NCBI RefSeq assembly: GCF_004138205.1 | Contig: NZ_RXNQ01000034.1 | Location: forward strand, 233,074-297,073 | Source: Pedobacter sp. SYP-B3415 | GTDB taxonomy: Bacteria > Bacteroidota > Bacteroidia > Sphingobacteriales > Sphingobacteriaceae | Direction: 5' to 3' | DNA: 64,000 bases | Shown here: piece by piece, positions 1 to 10,142 of the stretch | How positions within the stretch are numbered: position 1 is the stretch's first letter | How the letters are laid out: every line of letters starts with the position of its first letter | Notes under the pieces: model-generated | What the model was told of the DNA's origin: nothing | What the model saw: the letters and a program-made list of their open reading frames with translations, nothing else | Database searches by the model: none | Made by a program: the position numbers and the translations under genes

Positions 1-849
1 CGGTGCGATAAAAAGCAAACCCAGTATAAAAGTGATGATCTTCAACCCACTGTTTAATTTGTACAACCGGCTGTTTTTGTCCTGCCCGATAAAATGCTGC
101 ATGAATAGTAACAGTGAAACGCCGCACAGGGAATTGAAGAGCGGCCTGGCCAGGCTGGCAAATGCCGGAAACCCGGGCCAGAAATATTGAAATCCGTACC
201 CTTTGTTTGCCATAACCCATGCATACGAGCTGACGATGTAACAGATATACAGAAGATAAAGGCGGTCCCGGATGGTAATATACAGGAACAGCGCGAACAG
301 GATCATCAGGACGATGGCACCGATATAGATGCCGTTTAACATATTCTCGACAGCATGGTCCTCATGGTAGACTTCTGCGGGTATGAGCGTAGAAAAGATC
401 TGCAGCGACTCGCCATGTTTGTCTATGCGCGCCAGGTACGTTGCCGGATCTGTAGTTTCAAAAACAAACTGGCGATCTGGTGCGGGTCGTTGATTAAACG
501 GGAAATGATCTCCGGTTACCAGGTGATTTTTAAGTATACCCTGCTTAAAATGGTAAAAGTCAATCCTGTTGATATGAGAATTGCCAATAATCCACCTGCG
601 TTCGGCAACAGGTCCGGAAAGTTTTATGGCAAGCCAGAAAACCGAGTTCGTATAACCTGCGTTGTAGTTTTTATTTCGAAGTTCTTTAAAACGGCCCTGG
701 TCGAAAACCGTAAGCGCCTGACGCGCGTCCATGCTGCGGGCCGGATCTTCAAGAATAAAGATCTGTCTTGCCTGACAGACCTTGGTCAGCAATATAAAAG
801 CCAGTAACAGAAAAAATCGGCACGGGGCCGGTGAGAGCAGGTTTTTCAT
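1..849 (-). CDS. 7TMR-DISM receptor, N-terminal part (runs off the window)
   Basis: The frame is open for 283 codons from an ATG at 849 down to base 1, so only the N-terminal half is present. Residues 1-27 form a signal peptide. The following ~140 residues resemble the 7TMR-DISMED2 ligand-binding domain (a patch with SVFWLAIKLSG followed by beta-rich sequence). From about residue 170 hydrophobic helices begin (GAIVLMILFALFLYI, then a YLLYICYIVSSYAWV helix), which fits the 7TMR-DISM transmembrane module. In this family the module feeds a cytoplasmic output domain; that part lies outside the window, so the output is unknown. It lies 83 bp downstream of murF on the same strand. It shares architecture with the receptor at 29885. 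Domain calls are by eye. Confidence 0.8.
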   Translation of the reverse strand, partial: MKNLLSPAPCRFFLLLAFILLTKVCQARQIFILEDPARSMDARQALTVFDQGRFKELRNKNYNAGYTNSVFWLAIKLSGPVAERRWIIGNSHINRIDFYHFKQGILKNHLVTGDHFPFNQRPAPDRQFVFETTDPATYLARIDKHGESLQIFSTLIPAEVYHEDHAVENMLNGIYIGAIVLMILFALFLYITIRDRLYLLYICYIVSSYAWVMANKGYGFQYFWPGFPAFASLARPLFNSLCGVSLLLFMQHFIGQDKNSRLYKLNSGLKIITFILGLLFIAP

Positions 850-932
850 GCAGGCGTTCAGGCAATGATGGGCCAAGACATACTGTCACAGCCACAAGTG
901 GATCGTGCCGGGGCAGGTTTAACGTGCTCAAG

Positions 933-2234
933 TTACAATTTTGGCAGCAGCTGTTCAAGTTTCATCCCCCTCGAGCCTTTTAAAAGAATCAGGCTGCCTG
1001 TCACTTCCTCGCTTTCCAGGTAACTCGCGGCCTGTGCAGGGGCATCGAAGTAGATACCATCTACTTCATTCTTAAATGCACCGAACGCCGGGCCTATCAG
1101 GACGAGACGGTTAAAACCAGCATCTGCTGCGAGCCGGGCAATTTCCAGATGTTTTTCAGCTGAGCTTTCCCCCAGTTCAAACATGTCGCCCAGGATGGCC
1201 GTTTTATGCGGAGCCGACAGCGAGGAAAGATTTGTTATAGCTGCCCGCATACTGCTTGGGTTAGCGTTATAGAAATCACAAATCACTGTGTTTCGTTCGG
1301 TTTTTTCGATTTGCGAACGGTTGTTTTTAGGAAGATAACCTTGCAGTCCCTGGTTTATGGCATCGGCCGGCAGGCCAAAATAGTGCCCGATACAAATGGC
1401 TGCAAGGATATTTTCAAAATTATAAGCGCCCGTAAGCTGAGTTTGTACTTCGTAGGATGCCGTTCCGTCTGTCCACCGGAGTTTGAGATAAGGATCTGCT
1501 GCAATCAGCACTCCCTTGACTGAATTTGTATCGGCCTCCCCATAGAAAACTGTTTGAGTAAGTCCGGACCTGGACGCCATTTCCATGAGATCGGCGTTGT
1601 CCCGGTTAATAAAGGCGGTACCGTTAAGGGCTGCCAGGTAATCATACAGTTCGGCCTTACCTTTTTTTACGCCTTCAAACCCGCCAAAACCTTCAAGATG
1701 TGCCATTCCGACATTTGTGATCAGGCCAAGGTCGGGGCTGGCAATTTCACATAAACCGGCGATTTCCCGCTGGTGGTTAGCTCCCATTTCTACGATTGCG
1801 ATCTGCGTGCCGGCCGGAACAGAAAGGATGGTAAGCGGCACGCCGATGTGGTTATTGAGATTGCCTTCAGTAGCAAATACCTGATGTTTTTCTGCCAGCA
1901 CCGCCCGGATAAGTTCTTTCGTAGTCGTTTTTCCATTGCTGCCCGTAAGACCTATTATAGGGATGTCGAGCTGCCGCCTGTGAAATGCCGCCAGCTCCTG
2001 CAATGCTTTCAGGCTGTCTTCAACGAAGATTAATCCGGGGTGTTGAGGCAGACCGGGCCGGTCGACAACTACAAATGAAGCCCCTTGTTCCAGGGCCTGC
2101 AGCGCGAAGTCGTTTGCGTCAAAATTATCACCCCGAAGCGCGAAAAAAAGGCTTCCGGTACTGATCTTCCGGGTATCGGTTGATATCTTCGGATATTGCA
2201 GGAAACGATTATAAAGCGCTTGAATGTCTGTCAT
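933..2234 (-). CDS. murF: UDP-N-acetylmuramoyl-tripeptide--D-alanyl-D-alanine ligase
   Basis: MurF adds D-Ala-D-Ala to UDP-MurNAc-tripeptide in the cytoplasm, the last soluble step of peptidoglycan precursor synthesis. The 433-residue protein has the usual MurF length. The Mur-ligase N-terminal domain (residues 1-85, with STDTRKI and FFALRGDNFD) precedes the ATP-binding P-loop GSNGKTTT at residues 98-105. EGNLNNHIG follows, then the central-domain EMGANHQREI and C-terminal DFYNANP and GDMFELG motifs that are typical of MurF rather than MurC, D or E. It is divergent from the M14 peptidase gene across a 136-bp gap that must hold both promoters. Confidence 0.95.
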   Translation of the reverse strand: MTDIQALYNRFLQYPKISTDTRKISTGSLFFALRGDNFDANDFALQALEQGASFVVVDRPGLPQHPGLIFVEDSLKALQELAAFHRRQLDIPIIGLTGSNGKTTTKELIRAVLAEKHQVFATEGNLNNHIGVPLTILSVPAGTQIAIVEMGANHQREIAGLCEIASPDLGLITNVGMAHLEGFGGFEGVKKGKAELYDYLAALNGTAFINRDNADLMEMASRSGLTQTVFYGEADTNSVKGVLIAADPYLKLRWTDGTASYEVQTQLTGAYNFENILAAICIGHYFGLPADAINQGLQGYLPKNNRSQIEKTERNTVICDFYNANPSSMRAAITNLSSLSAPHKTAILGDMFELGESSAEKHLEIARLAADAGFNRLVLIGPAFGAFKNEVDGIYFDAPAQAASYLESEEVTGSLILLKGSRGMKLEQLLPKL

Positions 2235-2370
2235 GGTTATCTGTTATGCTGTAAAATTACAACGAAGCTAACGAAACCGAAAGCACAAAAGGCAGCACAG
2301 GGATTTTTTGATGGGGAGGCCTGCTCCCGTTATACAAAATCTTGATATCTTGTGACCCTCAACAACCTTC

Positions 2371-4836
2371 ATGAAAAAGCTATTTTTATTGCTTGTGCTT
2401 TTGCCGGCCCTTGCCGTTGCCCAGCTGCCGGATCCTGATACTTTTCTCGGTTACGAACTGGGCAGCCGGTTCACGTCGCATGGTAAGGTTACCGCGTATT
2501 TCAAGGCTGTCGCCGCTGTTACGCCACGCGTAAAACTGGTTCATTATGGCAAAAGTAATGAGGGCCGGGAACTGATGGTGGCTTTTATATCTTCAGAAGA
2601 AAACATAAAAAACCTGGAAACGATCAGGGAAAATAACCTGGCTATGACCGGGTTGACATTAAAAAAAGAGCAATTAGGCACACCGCCGGTCATTCTATGG
2701 ATGAGCTATAACGTTCATGGAAATGAGGCCAACTCGACAGAGACGGCGATGAAGGTACTTTACGAATTAACTTCTGGCGGCGGTAGCACAAAAGATTGGC
2801 TCAGCAACACCATTGTCGTTATCGATCCCTGTTTAAATCCTGATGGCCGCGAGCGGTATGTATCCTGGTTCAACAGCGTGGTTGGAGACAAACCAAATCC
2901 CGACCCGGCAGCAAGAGAACACGCAGAGCCATGGCCGGGCGGCAGAACAAATCACTATTATTTTGACCTGAACAGGGACTGGGCCTGGCAGACACAGCAG
3001 GAAACGAAGGCCAGGATAGCTTTGTACAACCGCTGGATGCCGCAGGTGCATGTTGATTTTCATGAACAGAGTTACAATGAACCTTATTACTTTGCACCTG
3101 CCGCTGAGCCGGTACACCGCGATATTACGCCCTGGCAGCGGAGTTTCCAGGTGGTAGCCGGTAAGAACAATGCAAAGTACTTCGATGCAAACGGCTGGCA
3201 GTACTTTACAAAAGAACGTTTTGACCTGCTCTATCCTTCTTATGGTGATACTTATCCGCTCTATAACGGAGCAATTGGGATGACCTATGAACAGGGCGGT
3301 ATCGGCGCCGGGCTTAGTGTTGTAACGGTTGATGGTGATACATTAACCCTCAAAGACAGAATTTCTCATCATTTTACAACCAGCATCGCAACATTGGAGA
3401 CGGTTTCATCGCATGCCTCCCGTCTGATCAGCGAGTTCAGGAAGTATTTTGCAGAGGCAACAGACCGCAAGACAGAATACCGGGCATATGTGATCAAAAA
3501 CGATGATCCCGCAAGAATCGCTGCGTTGGCTGCATTGCTTGACCGTAACCAGATCAGTTATGGCTATGGCGGTTCGGGGACGGTTACGGGTCTGAATTAT
3601 GAAAGTCTGAAGAATGAGCGTGTACGTATTGAACGAAATGACATGATTATAAGTGCCAGGCAGCCAAAGTCAGTGCTGGTGGGTGTTCTTTTTGAACCGG
3701 AAACCTACGTGACTGATTCTAATACATATGACATTACGGCCTGGGCATTACCTTACGCTTTTGGTTTAAAGGCGTACGCCAGCAGGGAAGCTGTAAGTCC
3801 GGCGTTTTCGTTGGCAGAAGCGCCTGTAAAACCAGCCAGGGCGTTAGACCCTAAGGCCTATGCCTGGGTTCTCGACTTCAGGGGGCACGAGGACATCCGC
3901 CTGGTAAACGATCTGCAGCGTCAAGGCATTAAATTCCGTATTGCGGATGATGATTTTGCGATCGGGGAACAAGCTTTTAGCAGGGGAAGCCTGCTTGTAT
4001 ACAGAAACGAGAACGAACGCAGCGTGCCGAAGCTGGCGGCAGCACTCGAAGCAACTGCTGCGGCCTCCAAGCATAATTTTATAAATGTGGCATCAGGTTT
4101 TGCAGCCAAAGGGCGCGACCTCGGCTCTTCGCCTTACCGGATCATGCGCATGCCAAAAATTGGCATCGTTTCTGGCCCGGAAACTTCTGCTCAGGGACTT
4201 GGAGAGCTCTGGCACTTTACAGAACAGGAATTGGGATTAATGCCCACGCTCGTTAATAGCACTTCGCTTGCCGGGAACCTCGACCTGCAGAAATTTAATA
4301 CACTGGTCATACCAGACGGAAGTTACAAAACTCTGCCCGCTGAAGCACTCGCCTCATGGGTTTCGAACGGCGGACGCCTGATCCTGATCGGCGGCGCCAA
4401 CCAGGCGGTTACAGGCAAAAAGCCATTCGAACTGAAACTCAAAACAGATCCGGAAGAGAAAAAGCCGGGCAATTTGAAAAAGTACAGCGAGAAAGACAAT
4501 TTTGCGGCGTCTATTCCCGGAGCAATCTACAGTCTGAACCTGGATAAAACGCATCCCCTTTCGTTTGGCATGGTCGATGGACTCTATTATACGATTAAGA
4601 CAGACGATACCATCTTTGAGTTTATGAAAGAGGGCTACAATGTCGGGGTACTTGCACAGAATAATTTTCGTTCGGGAATGGCCGGATCGAAAGTCCGTTC
4701 AAGGCTTAAAGACGGTTCGCTGCTGAGCGTTCAGCCGGTGGGCAAAGGTCAGGTAATTTACCTGGCAGACGATCCGATTTTCAGGTCGTTCTGGCATAAT
4801 GGTAAACGATTGATGGTGAATGCGCTGTTTTTTTAG
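2371..4836 (+). CDS. Secreted M14-family zinc carboxypeptidase
   Basis: An exported metallopeptidase of 821 residues. Residues 1-17 are a signal peptide ending ALAVAQ. The M14 catalytic domain covers about residues 25-370: zinc ligands H116 and E119 in NVHGNEANSTE, the substrate-binding NPDGRERY segment near 156-163, the third ligand H231 in VDFHEQ, and the catalytic glutamate E307 in MTYEQGG. The remaining ~450 residues are a long C-terminal extension common in Bacteroidota members of this family; a glutamine-amidotransferase-like fold around residues 590-690 (FNTLVIPDG, GGRLILIGG) is likely but inferred. Its substrate, whether protein or peptidoglycan peptide, cannot be read from the sequence. 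Confidence 0.9.
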   Translation: MKKLFLLLVLLPALAVAQLPDPDTFLGYELGSRFTSHGKVTAYFKAVAAVTPRVKLVHYGKSNEGRELMVAFISSEENIKNLETIRENNLAMTGLTLKKEQLGTPPVILWMSYNVHGNEANSTETAMKVLYELTSGGGSTKDWLSNTIVVIDPCLNPDGRERYVSWFNSVVGDKPNPDPAAREHAEPWPGGRTNHYYFDLNRDWAWQTQQETKARIALYNRWMPQVHVDFHEQSYNEPYYFAPAAEPVHRDITPWQRSFQVVAGKNNAKYFDANGWQYFTKERFDLLYPSYGDTYPLYNGAIGMTYEQGGIGAGLSVVTVDGDTLTLKDRISHHFTTSIATLETVSSHASRLISEFRKYFAEATDRKTEYRAYVIKNDDPARIAALAALLDRNQISYGYGGSGTVTGLNYESLKNERVRIERNDMIISARQPKSVLVGVLFEPETYVTDSNTYDITAWALPYAFGLKAYASREAVSPAFSLAEAPVKPARALDPKAYAWVLDFRGHEDIRLVNDLQRQGIKFRIADDDFAIGEQAFSRGSLLVYRNENERSVPKLAAALEATAAASKHNFINVASGFAAKGRDLGSSPYRIMRMPKIGIVSGPETSAQGLGELWHFTEQELGLMPTLVNSTSLAGNLDLQKFNTLVIPDGSYKTLPAEALASWVSNGGRLILIGGANQAVTGKKPFELKLKTDPEEKKPGNLKKYSEKDNFAASIPGAIYSLNLDKTHPLSFGMVDGLYYTIKTDDTIFEFMKEGYNVGVLAQNNFRSGMAGSKVRSRLKDGSLLSVQPVGKGQVIYLADDPIFRSFWHNGKRLMVNALFF

Positions 4837-5462
4837 CGGGATGACATCAAAGCTGTAGCAACATGATGTGATCCGATCTTCACGAACTATATAAACTCAA
4901 CCCATTGCTCCATACCGATGTTGGGGATGTATCGTAACTTTTTTGAAATTTACTATAGTGAACTTTGAAACAGATAGGATAATAGCTACTTTTATACCTC
5001 AGTTTCCGCTCTCAACCATCAGATTGTCGCTCACAATCTAAGTTCGCTCCAATTTATCATTACTAACCTAGATTATTAGAATGAATGAACATGTGTTGTG
5101 TTTACATGGTCTGATTCTGGCTGTTTTAGCTGCCTTTCAGCCTTTGTATTCAGTGAGCGGGAGATTATCGGGAGGGACGGACCATCAAAACGGTCACAAG
5201 CGGGCTGCCTGCCTGCAGAACTATTAATCCACCATATTTTTTTCAAACTGTATCCAGATAAAGGCAGTCTATGTTTACGTCTTCTAATCAAATTCTAATA
5301 ATTTCGATATTGTAGTAAATATTGTGTTTCAAAGTATTGACAATTTCAAAATAGCTGCGATATATTAACTCGTTATAAGTGCTGTTAATATCTGATCAGA
5401 TTTAAACTTGCCATCTGCATTCTCGCTCATCATTTTTTAATAATTATTAACCTTGGTTTTCT
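4837..5462. other. 626-bp intergenic region upstream of first SusC gene
   Basis: No convincing gene is present; the two overlapping ORFs of 66-71 codons on opposite strands (5076-5298) have no recognisable features. The right-hand half is AT-rich, as expected for a promoter and leader. A weak Bacteroidota-type promoter candidate is TTG at 5337-5339, a 21-nt spacer and TATATTAA at 5361-5368. TAAACTTG at 5403-5410 is an alternative -7 box. I see no terminator for the M14 gene. Confidence 0.5.
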
Positions 5463-8400
5463 ATGAAAAAACTTTTACAAAGTTTGTTCGTGCTTTTGTT
5501 TCTGGGCTCAGCGGCGTTGGCACAAGAACGGACAATCACTGGAACGGTAGTTTCCAGTGAAGACAATTTGCCGGTTCCTGGCGTTACTGTACGTCTGAAG
5601 GACTCAAAAACGGGAACTTCCACTGGGGCTTCCGGTACTTTTTCCCTGCGTGTCCCGGCTGGTTCGGTCACACTTGAATTTACTTCTATAGGCTTTATAA
5701 CTCAAACAGTTACTACTGCTGACAATTCTGTTTCTGTTTCCCTCAAACTAGATGCCCAGACATTAAGTGATGTGGTTGTTACCACCGCGCTCGGTATCAA
5801 AAGGTCCGCAGCCTCGACAAGTTATTCAAACCAGACCGTTGATAACAAGACACTTACAGAAGGTAAAGTTGTGAACTTGGCCACAGGTCTGCAGTCTAAA
5901 GTGGCCGGCTTGCAAATCAACCTCGTTAACAATGGTGTAAATCCATCAACCAGGGTCATATTACGTGGTAACCGGTCAATCACTGGCAACAACCAGGCGT
6001 TGATTGTTGTTGACGGCGTTCCGGTGCCTAATAGTGTTCTTTCTTCGCTTAACCCGAATGATGTTGCCGAAGTAAACGTGCTTAAAGGCGCAAATGCGGC
6101 ATCGCTGTATGGTTCTGAAGGTGTTAACGGTGTATTGATTATTACAACCAAAAAGGGAAGTAAGGGCAGAACCTCAGTCAATTTCAGCAGCACAACATCT
6201 CTTGAGAGCGTGGCTTATATGCCAAAAATGCAAGACCAGTTTGGTGCTGGATACGATCTTGATACGTATGTGCCGTATGAAAACACTTCGTGGGGACCGG
6301 CTTTCGACGGTTCGCTGAAAGTTGTTGGTCCTACCCTGGAAAACGGTGATGAATGGATATTACCATACTCGGCCATCCCGAATGAAAAAAGAAATTTCTG
6401 GGATACAGGTACAACGTTTCAGAATGACCTCTCTTTTTCGGGTGGTGACGATAAATCATCCTTTTACTTCTCACTTCAGGATGTAAAAATCAAAGGAATT
6501 ACCCCTAAAGATGAGAACCGCAGAACAAGTGTACGCTTCAATGCCGATCGTAAGTTTGGCAAACTTACCACTGCTATCAATATGAATTATACGGTCGCAA
6601 ATCCTCAAATGACCTCGTCGAGTGTTTATAACAATCTGTTAAACATCCCGCAAAATATTCCGATTACGCAGCTTCAGGATTGGAGGAACAACCAGTTCGC
6701 AGCCCCTAATGGCTACTTTTCCGGTTATTTTGTGAACCCATATTGGGAAATTGACAACAATCGTCGGAATACACGGGATGAAACTGTGAACGGAAATGTT
6801 GAATTGAGGTATGATTTCGCACCGTGGTTGAACGCAACCTATCGCCTGGGTGCATTTAATAACAATAGTAATTATAAGCAGTATTACGCCAAGGTTTCCT
6901 ACACAGACGCATACGACCGGCCGTCTGCAAATCCAGGAAGTGTTACCGATCGTTCTGATAATTATCGGAGACTCAATTCTGATCTGATTCTGCAGGGTAA
7001 CAAAACGTTTGGGGACTTCAAACTTGATCTGTTGGTGGGTAACAATGTTCGTTCAGAGTATACTAAATTCGTCTCGCAAACTGCGAATGCACTGGTTGTT
7101 CCTGAGCTCTATAACATATCTAACCGGGTAGGTGAAGCAACCGTCGCGTCAGATTTTATTGAAAAACGACAAGTTGCTTTGTTTGGCGAATTCAATGCGA
7201 ATTACAAAGACTTCCTATACCTTACATTAACGGGCAGACAAGAGTGGGTTTCTGTGCTCAGTAAACAGAATAGAAGCTATTTCTACCCTGCAGCCGGTTT
7301 ATCATTTGTTTTTACCAAAGGTATCCCCGCTCTGCAAAACAATAATCTTCTTTCATTCGGTAAGATCTTTGTCTCAGCAAATGAAACAGCGAACGTAAAC
7401 CTTTCTCCATATGCACTGCAGACACCGTTCAATGTAGGCGGCGGATTTCCTTATGGTAATCTTCCGGGTTACACTGTTGGTGACCGGTTTGCTAATCCGA
7501 ATCTGCAACCTGAGTTTGTCAGGGCCATTGAGGCGGGCTTGCAGCTGGGCTTTTTTAAAGACCGCTTGAATCTGGAAGCAGTTTATGGTATCTCTGAATC
7601 AGAAGGTCAGATCCTGCCTATCTCTACCTCTTACGCAACAGGGTACAGTTCAGCATATGTGAACGCCGGTTTGGTAAGAAACAAGAGTTTGGAGTTAAGT
7701 CTAAGAGCAACGCCTGTTCGGTCTTCAGCTGTTGAATGGACTGTTGGTCTGAATTTTACTCATCTTGATAACGAGGTTGTCGACTTGTATCAGGGCCTGA
7801 CGGAGATTCCTTTAGGTGGATATGCGAACTCGGCATACATCTATGCTGTAAAAGGTCAGCCTTATCCGGTGCTAAAGACCACGGCCTATCAGCGTGATCC
7901 GGCCGGACGGATTATTGTTAATGGAACAACCGGATATCCGGTCAGAGCGACTGGGCTGCTCGAGCAAGGGCAAACAAATGCTCCCACCAATCTTGGCTTT
8001 AATACCAGTGTAAGCTGGAAGGGCTTCACGCTGGCAGGTCAGCTGGACTACAGAACCGGAAACGTGTTCTATAATATTCTTGGGAATACAAACGATTTTA
8101 CGGGCTTGTCTTTCACGAGTGCGCAATATGGTCGTCAGCCATTCGTAGTTCCAAACTCGGTGATCGAAACTTCACCAGGCGTTTTTGAACCGAACACCAG
8201 CGTGAAAACGCGTGACGGGGGATTTGATTACTGGTATGGGCAGTACAACAATATTCAGGAAAACTATGTTACTGATGCAAGTTTCCTGAAACTGCGTGAG
8301 CTTTCCCTAACGTATCAGCTTCCTGCCAAATGGCTTGCAGGGCAAAAGGTAGTAAAACGGGCCAGCCTTGGCGTAGTAGGCAGAAACCTGCTTACATGGT

Positions 8401-8525
8401 TGCCGAAGGAAAACATCTTTACCGACCCTGAATTTAACTTTACTGATGGAAACGCGGTTGGTATCTCCGACTATATCGCCCCGCCGACACGTATCTACGG
8501 CTTCAATTTAAATGTAACGTTCTAA
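5463..8525 (+). CDS. SusC/RagA-family TonB-linked outer-membrane transporter (unit 1)
   Basis: A TonB-dependent outer-membrane channel that, with its SusD partner, imports a bulky nutrient. The 1020 residues begin with a signal peptide (MKKLLQSLFVLLFLGSAALA), followed by a carboxypeptidase-regulatory-like beta-sandwich (about 23-105: TITGTVVS, VPGVTVRL). Next come the plug (about 110-240; VVDGVP, LKGANAASLYGSEGVNG, ITTKKG) and a 22-strand-type barrel ending in the aromatic terminus NVTF. The plug has the GVNPSTRVILRGNRS variant also seen in unit 2. The downstream SusD starts 14 bp after the stop. No enzyme is linked, so the substrate is unknown. The first nine codons are nearly identical in DNA to the SusC genes at 10992 and 17759. 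Confidence 0.95.
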   Translation: MKKLLQSLFVLLFLGSAALAQERTITGTVVSSEDNLPVPGVTVRLKDSKTGTSTGASGTFSLRVPAGSVTLEFTSIGFITQTVTTADNSVSVSLKLDAQTLSDVVVTTALGIKRSAASTSYSNQTVDNKTLTEGKVVNLATGLQSKVAGLQINLVNNGVNPSTRVILRGNRSITGNNQALIVVDGVPVPNSVLSSLNPNDVAEVNVLKGANAASLYGSEGVNGVLIITTKKGSKGRTSVNFSSTTSLESVAYMPKMQDQFGAGYDLDTYVPYENTSWGPAFDGSLKVVGPTLENGDEWILPYSAIPNEKRNFWDTGTTFQNDLSFSGGDDKSSFYFSLQDVKIKGITPKDENRRTSVRFNADRKFGKLTTAINMNYTVANPQMTSSSVYNNLLNIPQNIPITQLQDWRNNQFAAPNGYFSGYFVNPYWEIDNNRRNTRDETVNGNVELRYDFAPWLNATYRLGAFNNNSNYKQYYAKVSYTDAYDRPSANPGSVTDRSDNYRRLNSDLILQGNKTFGDFKLDLLVGNNVRSEYTKFVSQTANALVVPELYNISNRVGEATVASDFIEKRQVALFGEFNANYKDFLYLTLTGRQEWVSVLSKQNRSYFYPAAGLSFVFTKGIPALQNNNLLSFGKIFVSANETANVNLSPYALQTPFNVGGGFPYGNLPGYTVGDRFANPNLQPEFVRAIEAGLQLGFFKDRLNLEAVYGISESEGQILPISTSYATGYSSAYVNAGLVRNKSLELSLRATPVRSSAVEWTVGLNFTHLDNEVVDLYQGLTEIPLGGYANSAYIYAVKGQPYPVLKTTAYQRDPAGRIIVNGTTGYPVRATGLLEQGQTNAPTNLGFNTSVSWKGFTLAGQLDYRTGNVFYNILGNTNDFTGLSFTSAQYGRQPFVVPNSVIETSPGVFEPNTSVKTRDGGFDYWYGQYNNIQENYVTDASFLKLRELSLTYQLPAKWLAGQKVVKRASLGVVGRNLLTWLPKENIFTDPEFNFTDGNAVGISDYIAPPTRIYGFNLNVTF

Positions 8526-8539
8526 TAAACAAGAAAAGA

Positions 8540-10045
8540 ATGAAAAAATTATCCAGATATATGGTAGGGGCACTCATTGGTGCCGTTACACTTACAGGTT
8601 GCGAAAAAAACTTCCTGGATGTAAATAACAATCCGAACCAAACGATCTCAGCCACACCGCAGCTTGTGCTCTCGGGCGCGCTGAACAGGACGACCAGCAA
8701 TCTGACTTTGAATTTCAATCAACTTGGAAATCTTTGGGCAGGCTATTGGGCGCCACCAACAGATTTTCTTTACTATGTGAATGAGAAACAATATAATGTT
8801 ACTTCGTCATTCAATGTAGGAAGTTGGGAAACCACATACGATATTTTGAATGATTACCAGGAACTCGAGCGGGTCTCTGCAGAAGCGAACCTGCCGGTTT
8901 ACGTCGGTATAGCTAAGATAATGAAAGCCCATGGTTTTCAGCATCTGGTAGACGCATATAATAATGTTCCGTTTTCAGAAGCGTTACAGGCTACGGCGGT
9001 GATTCGTCCGAAGTACGAGGCCGGACAAACTGTTTATGAAGGTAGTCTCGCACTGATTGACGCGGGCATGGAAGCGATTAAATCAGCGGGGGCGTCAGGT
9101 GTCAAACCAGGTTCAGATGATATATTTTTCGGCGGAAACACGACAAAATGGTTGAAATTCGCAAATACACTGAAACTGCGTATGCTGATCAGGCAATCCG
9201 AGATTCCCGGCAGGCAAGCGTATATTACCGCAGAGATGGCGAAGATCGCTGCAGAAGGTTCCGGATTTATAGGTGCAGGTGAGTCTGTTCTCTCAAACCC
9301 CGGTTATATAAATTCCTCGGGTAAGCTAAATCCGTTTTGGGAACGCTATTATGCAAATGCAGCAGGCTCGCTTACTGACTATTACCGGGCAACCAGACCA
9401 ACCGTCTTTGTAATTAATAAGTATCAAACCAATGCAGACCCGCGCCTGACACGTATGTACAGTCCAGTGGCCGGAGCCTATAAAGGTGTTGAGCTTGGCA
9501 GGAATAGCGGCGATGCGGATGCTATTAACTACAAAGCCAACGTGACCTCTCCACTGCTCCCGGGAGGAGGCGTACTTAAGTCCGGGACTCAGCCAACTGT
9601 TATCCTGTCATCATCTGAAAGCCTGTTTCTTCAGGCGGAAGCTGTTCAGCGCGGATGGCTTACTGGCGATGCGCAAGCCCTTTATAACTCGGGTGTTGCT
9701 GAATCCTTTGTGTTTTTAGGTGTACCGAACGCGAGTGCAGCGGCCGCGACATATGTGGCGCAGCCGAACCAGAACGTAAACTTTGCAGTTTCAGCTAATA
9801 AGATCGAGGCGATCGTGTTTCAGAAATGGCTCTCGTTGAACAGCATCAGCGGGTGGGAGGCTTGGAATGATTTCCGCCGTACAGGGTATCCTGCAGATAA
9901 CCCTTTGTCTGTCGACGCAATTACGCCTCAACACCCTGTCAGATTGTTTTACCCCAATTCAGAGTTAGGTACAAACGGCGAAGAGGTTGCTAAACAAGGA
10001 GCCTTGAATCCTTTTGAGTCACGCGTATTTTGGGATGTGAACTAA
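8540..10045 (+). CDS. SusD/RagB-like nutrient-binding lipoprotein (SusD-like_2 type)
   Basis: A surface lipoprotein acting as the lid of the SusC channel encoded just upstream. A lipoprotein signal with lipobox LTGC places the lipidated cysteine at residue 21. FLDVNNNPN directly after it is the hallmark of the SusD-like_2 subfamily (PF12771) rather than classical SusD. The rest (501 residues) is alpha-helical TPR-like sequence with the family's late motifs (SSSESLFLQAEAVQRGW, QKWLSLNSISGWEAWNDFRRTGYP). It is in one operon with the SusC gene, with a terminator 62 bp after its stop. Ligand unknown. Confidence 0.93.
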   Translation: MKKLSRYMVGALIGAVTLTGCEKNFLDVNNNPNQTISATPQLVLSGALNRTTSNLTLNFNQLGNLWAGYWAPPTDFLYYVNEKQYNVTSSFNVGSWETTYDILNDYQELERVSAEANLPVYVGIAKIMKAHGFQHLVDAYNNVPFSEALQATAVIRPKYEAGQTVYEGSLALIDAGMEAIKSAGASGVKPGSDDIFFGGNTTKWLKFANTLKLRMLIRQSEIPGRQAYITAEMAKIAAEGSGFIGAGESVLSNPGYINSSGKLNPFWERYYANAAGSLTDYYRATRPTVFVINKYQTNADPRLTRMYSPVAGAYKGVELGRNSGDADAINYKANVTSPLLPGGGVLKSGTQPTVILSSSESLFLQAEAVQRGWLTGDAQALYNSGVAESFVFLGVPNASAAAATYVAQPNQNVNFAVSANKIEAIVFQKWLSLNSISGWEAWNDFRRTGYPADNPLSVDAITPQHPVRLFYPNSELGTNGEEVAKQGALNPFESRVFWDVN

Positions 10046-10106
10046 CGTTAATTTAACAGATTGGATAGCGAAGCGCGGTACGACAGCACTGGCTCCGCAT
10101 TTCTTG

Positions 10107-10142
10107 AAGCTCTGTGGCGATCGCTACAGAGCTTTTCTTTTA
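10107..10142 (+). terminator. Rho-independent terminator after SusC/SusD unit 1
   Basis: A perfect 9-bp stem (AAGCTCTGT at 10107-10115 with ACAGAGCTT at 10126-10134) is followed by a T-rich run (TTCTTTT). It lies 62 bp after the SusD stop and closes the first transport operon. Confidence 0.8.

Noticed and set aside
355..807. 150-codon plus-strand frame
   Set aside because: It lies opposite the receptor gene on the minus strand, which has a signal peptide, domain motifs and transmembrane helices; the plus-strand product has none.
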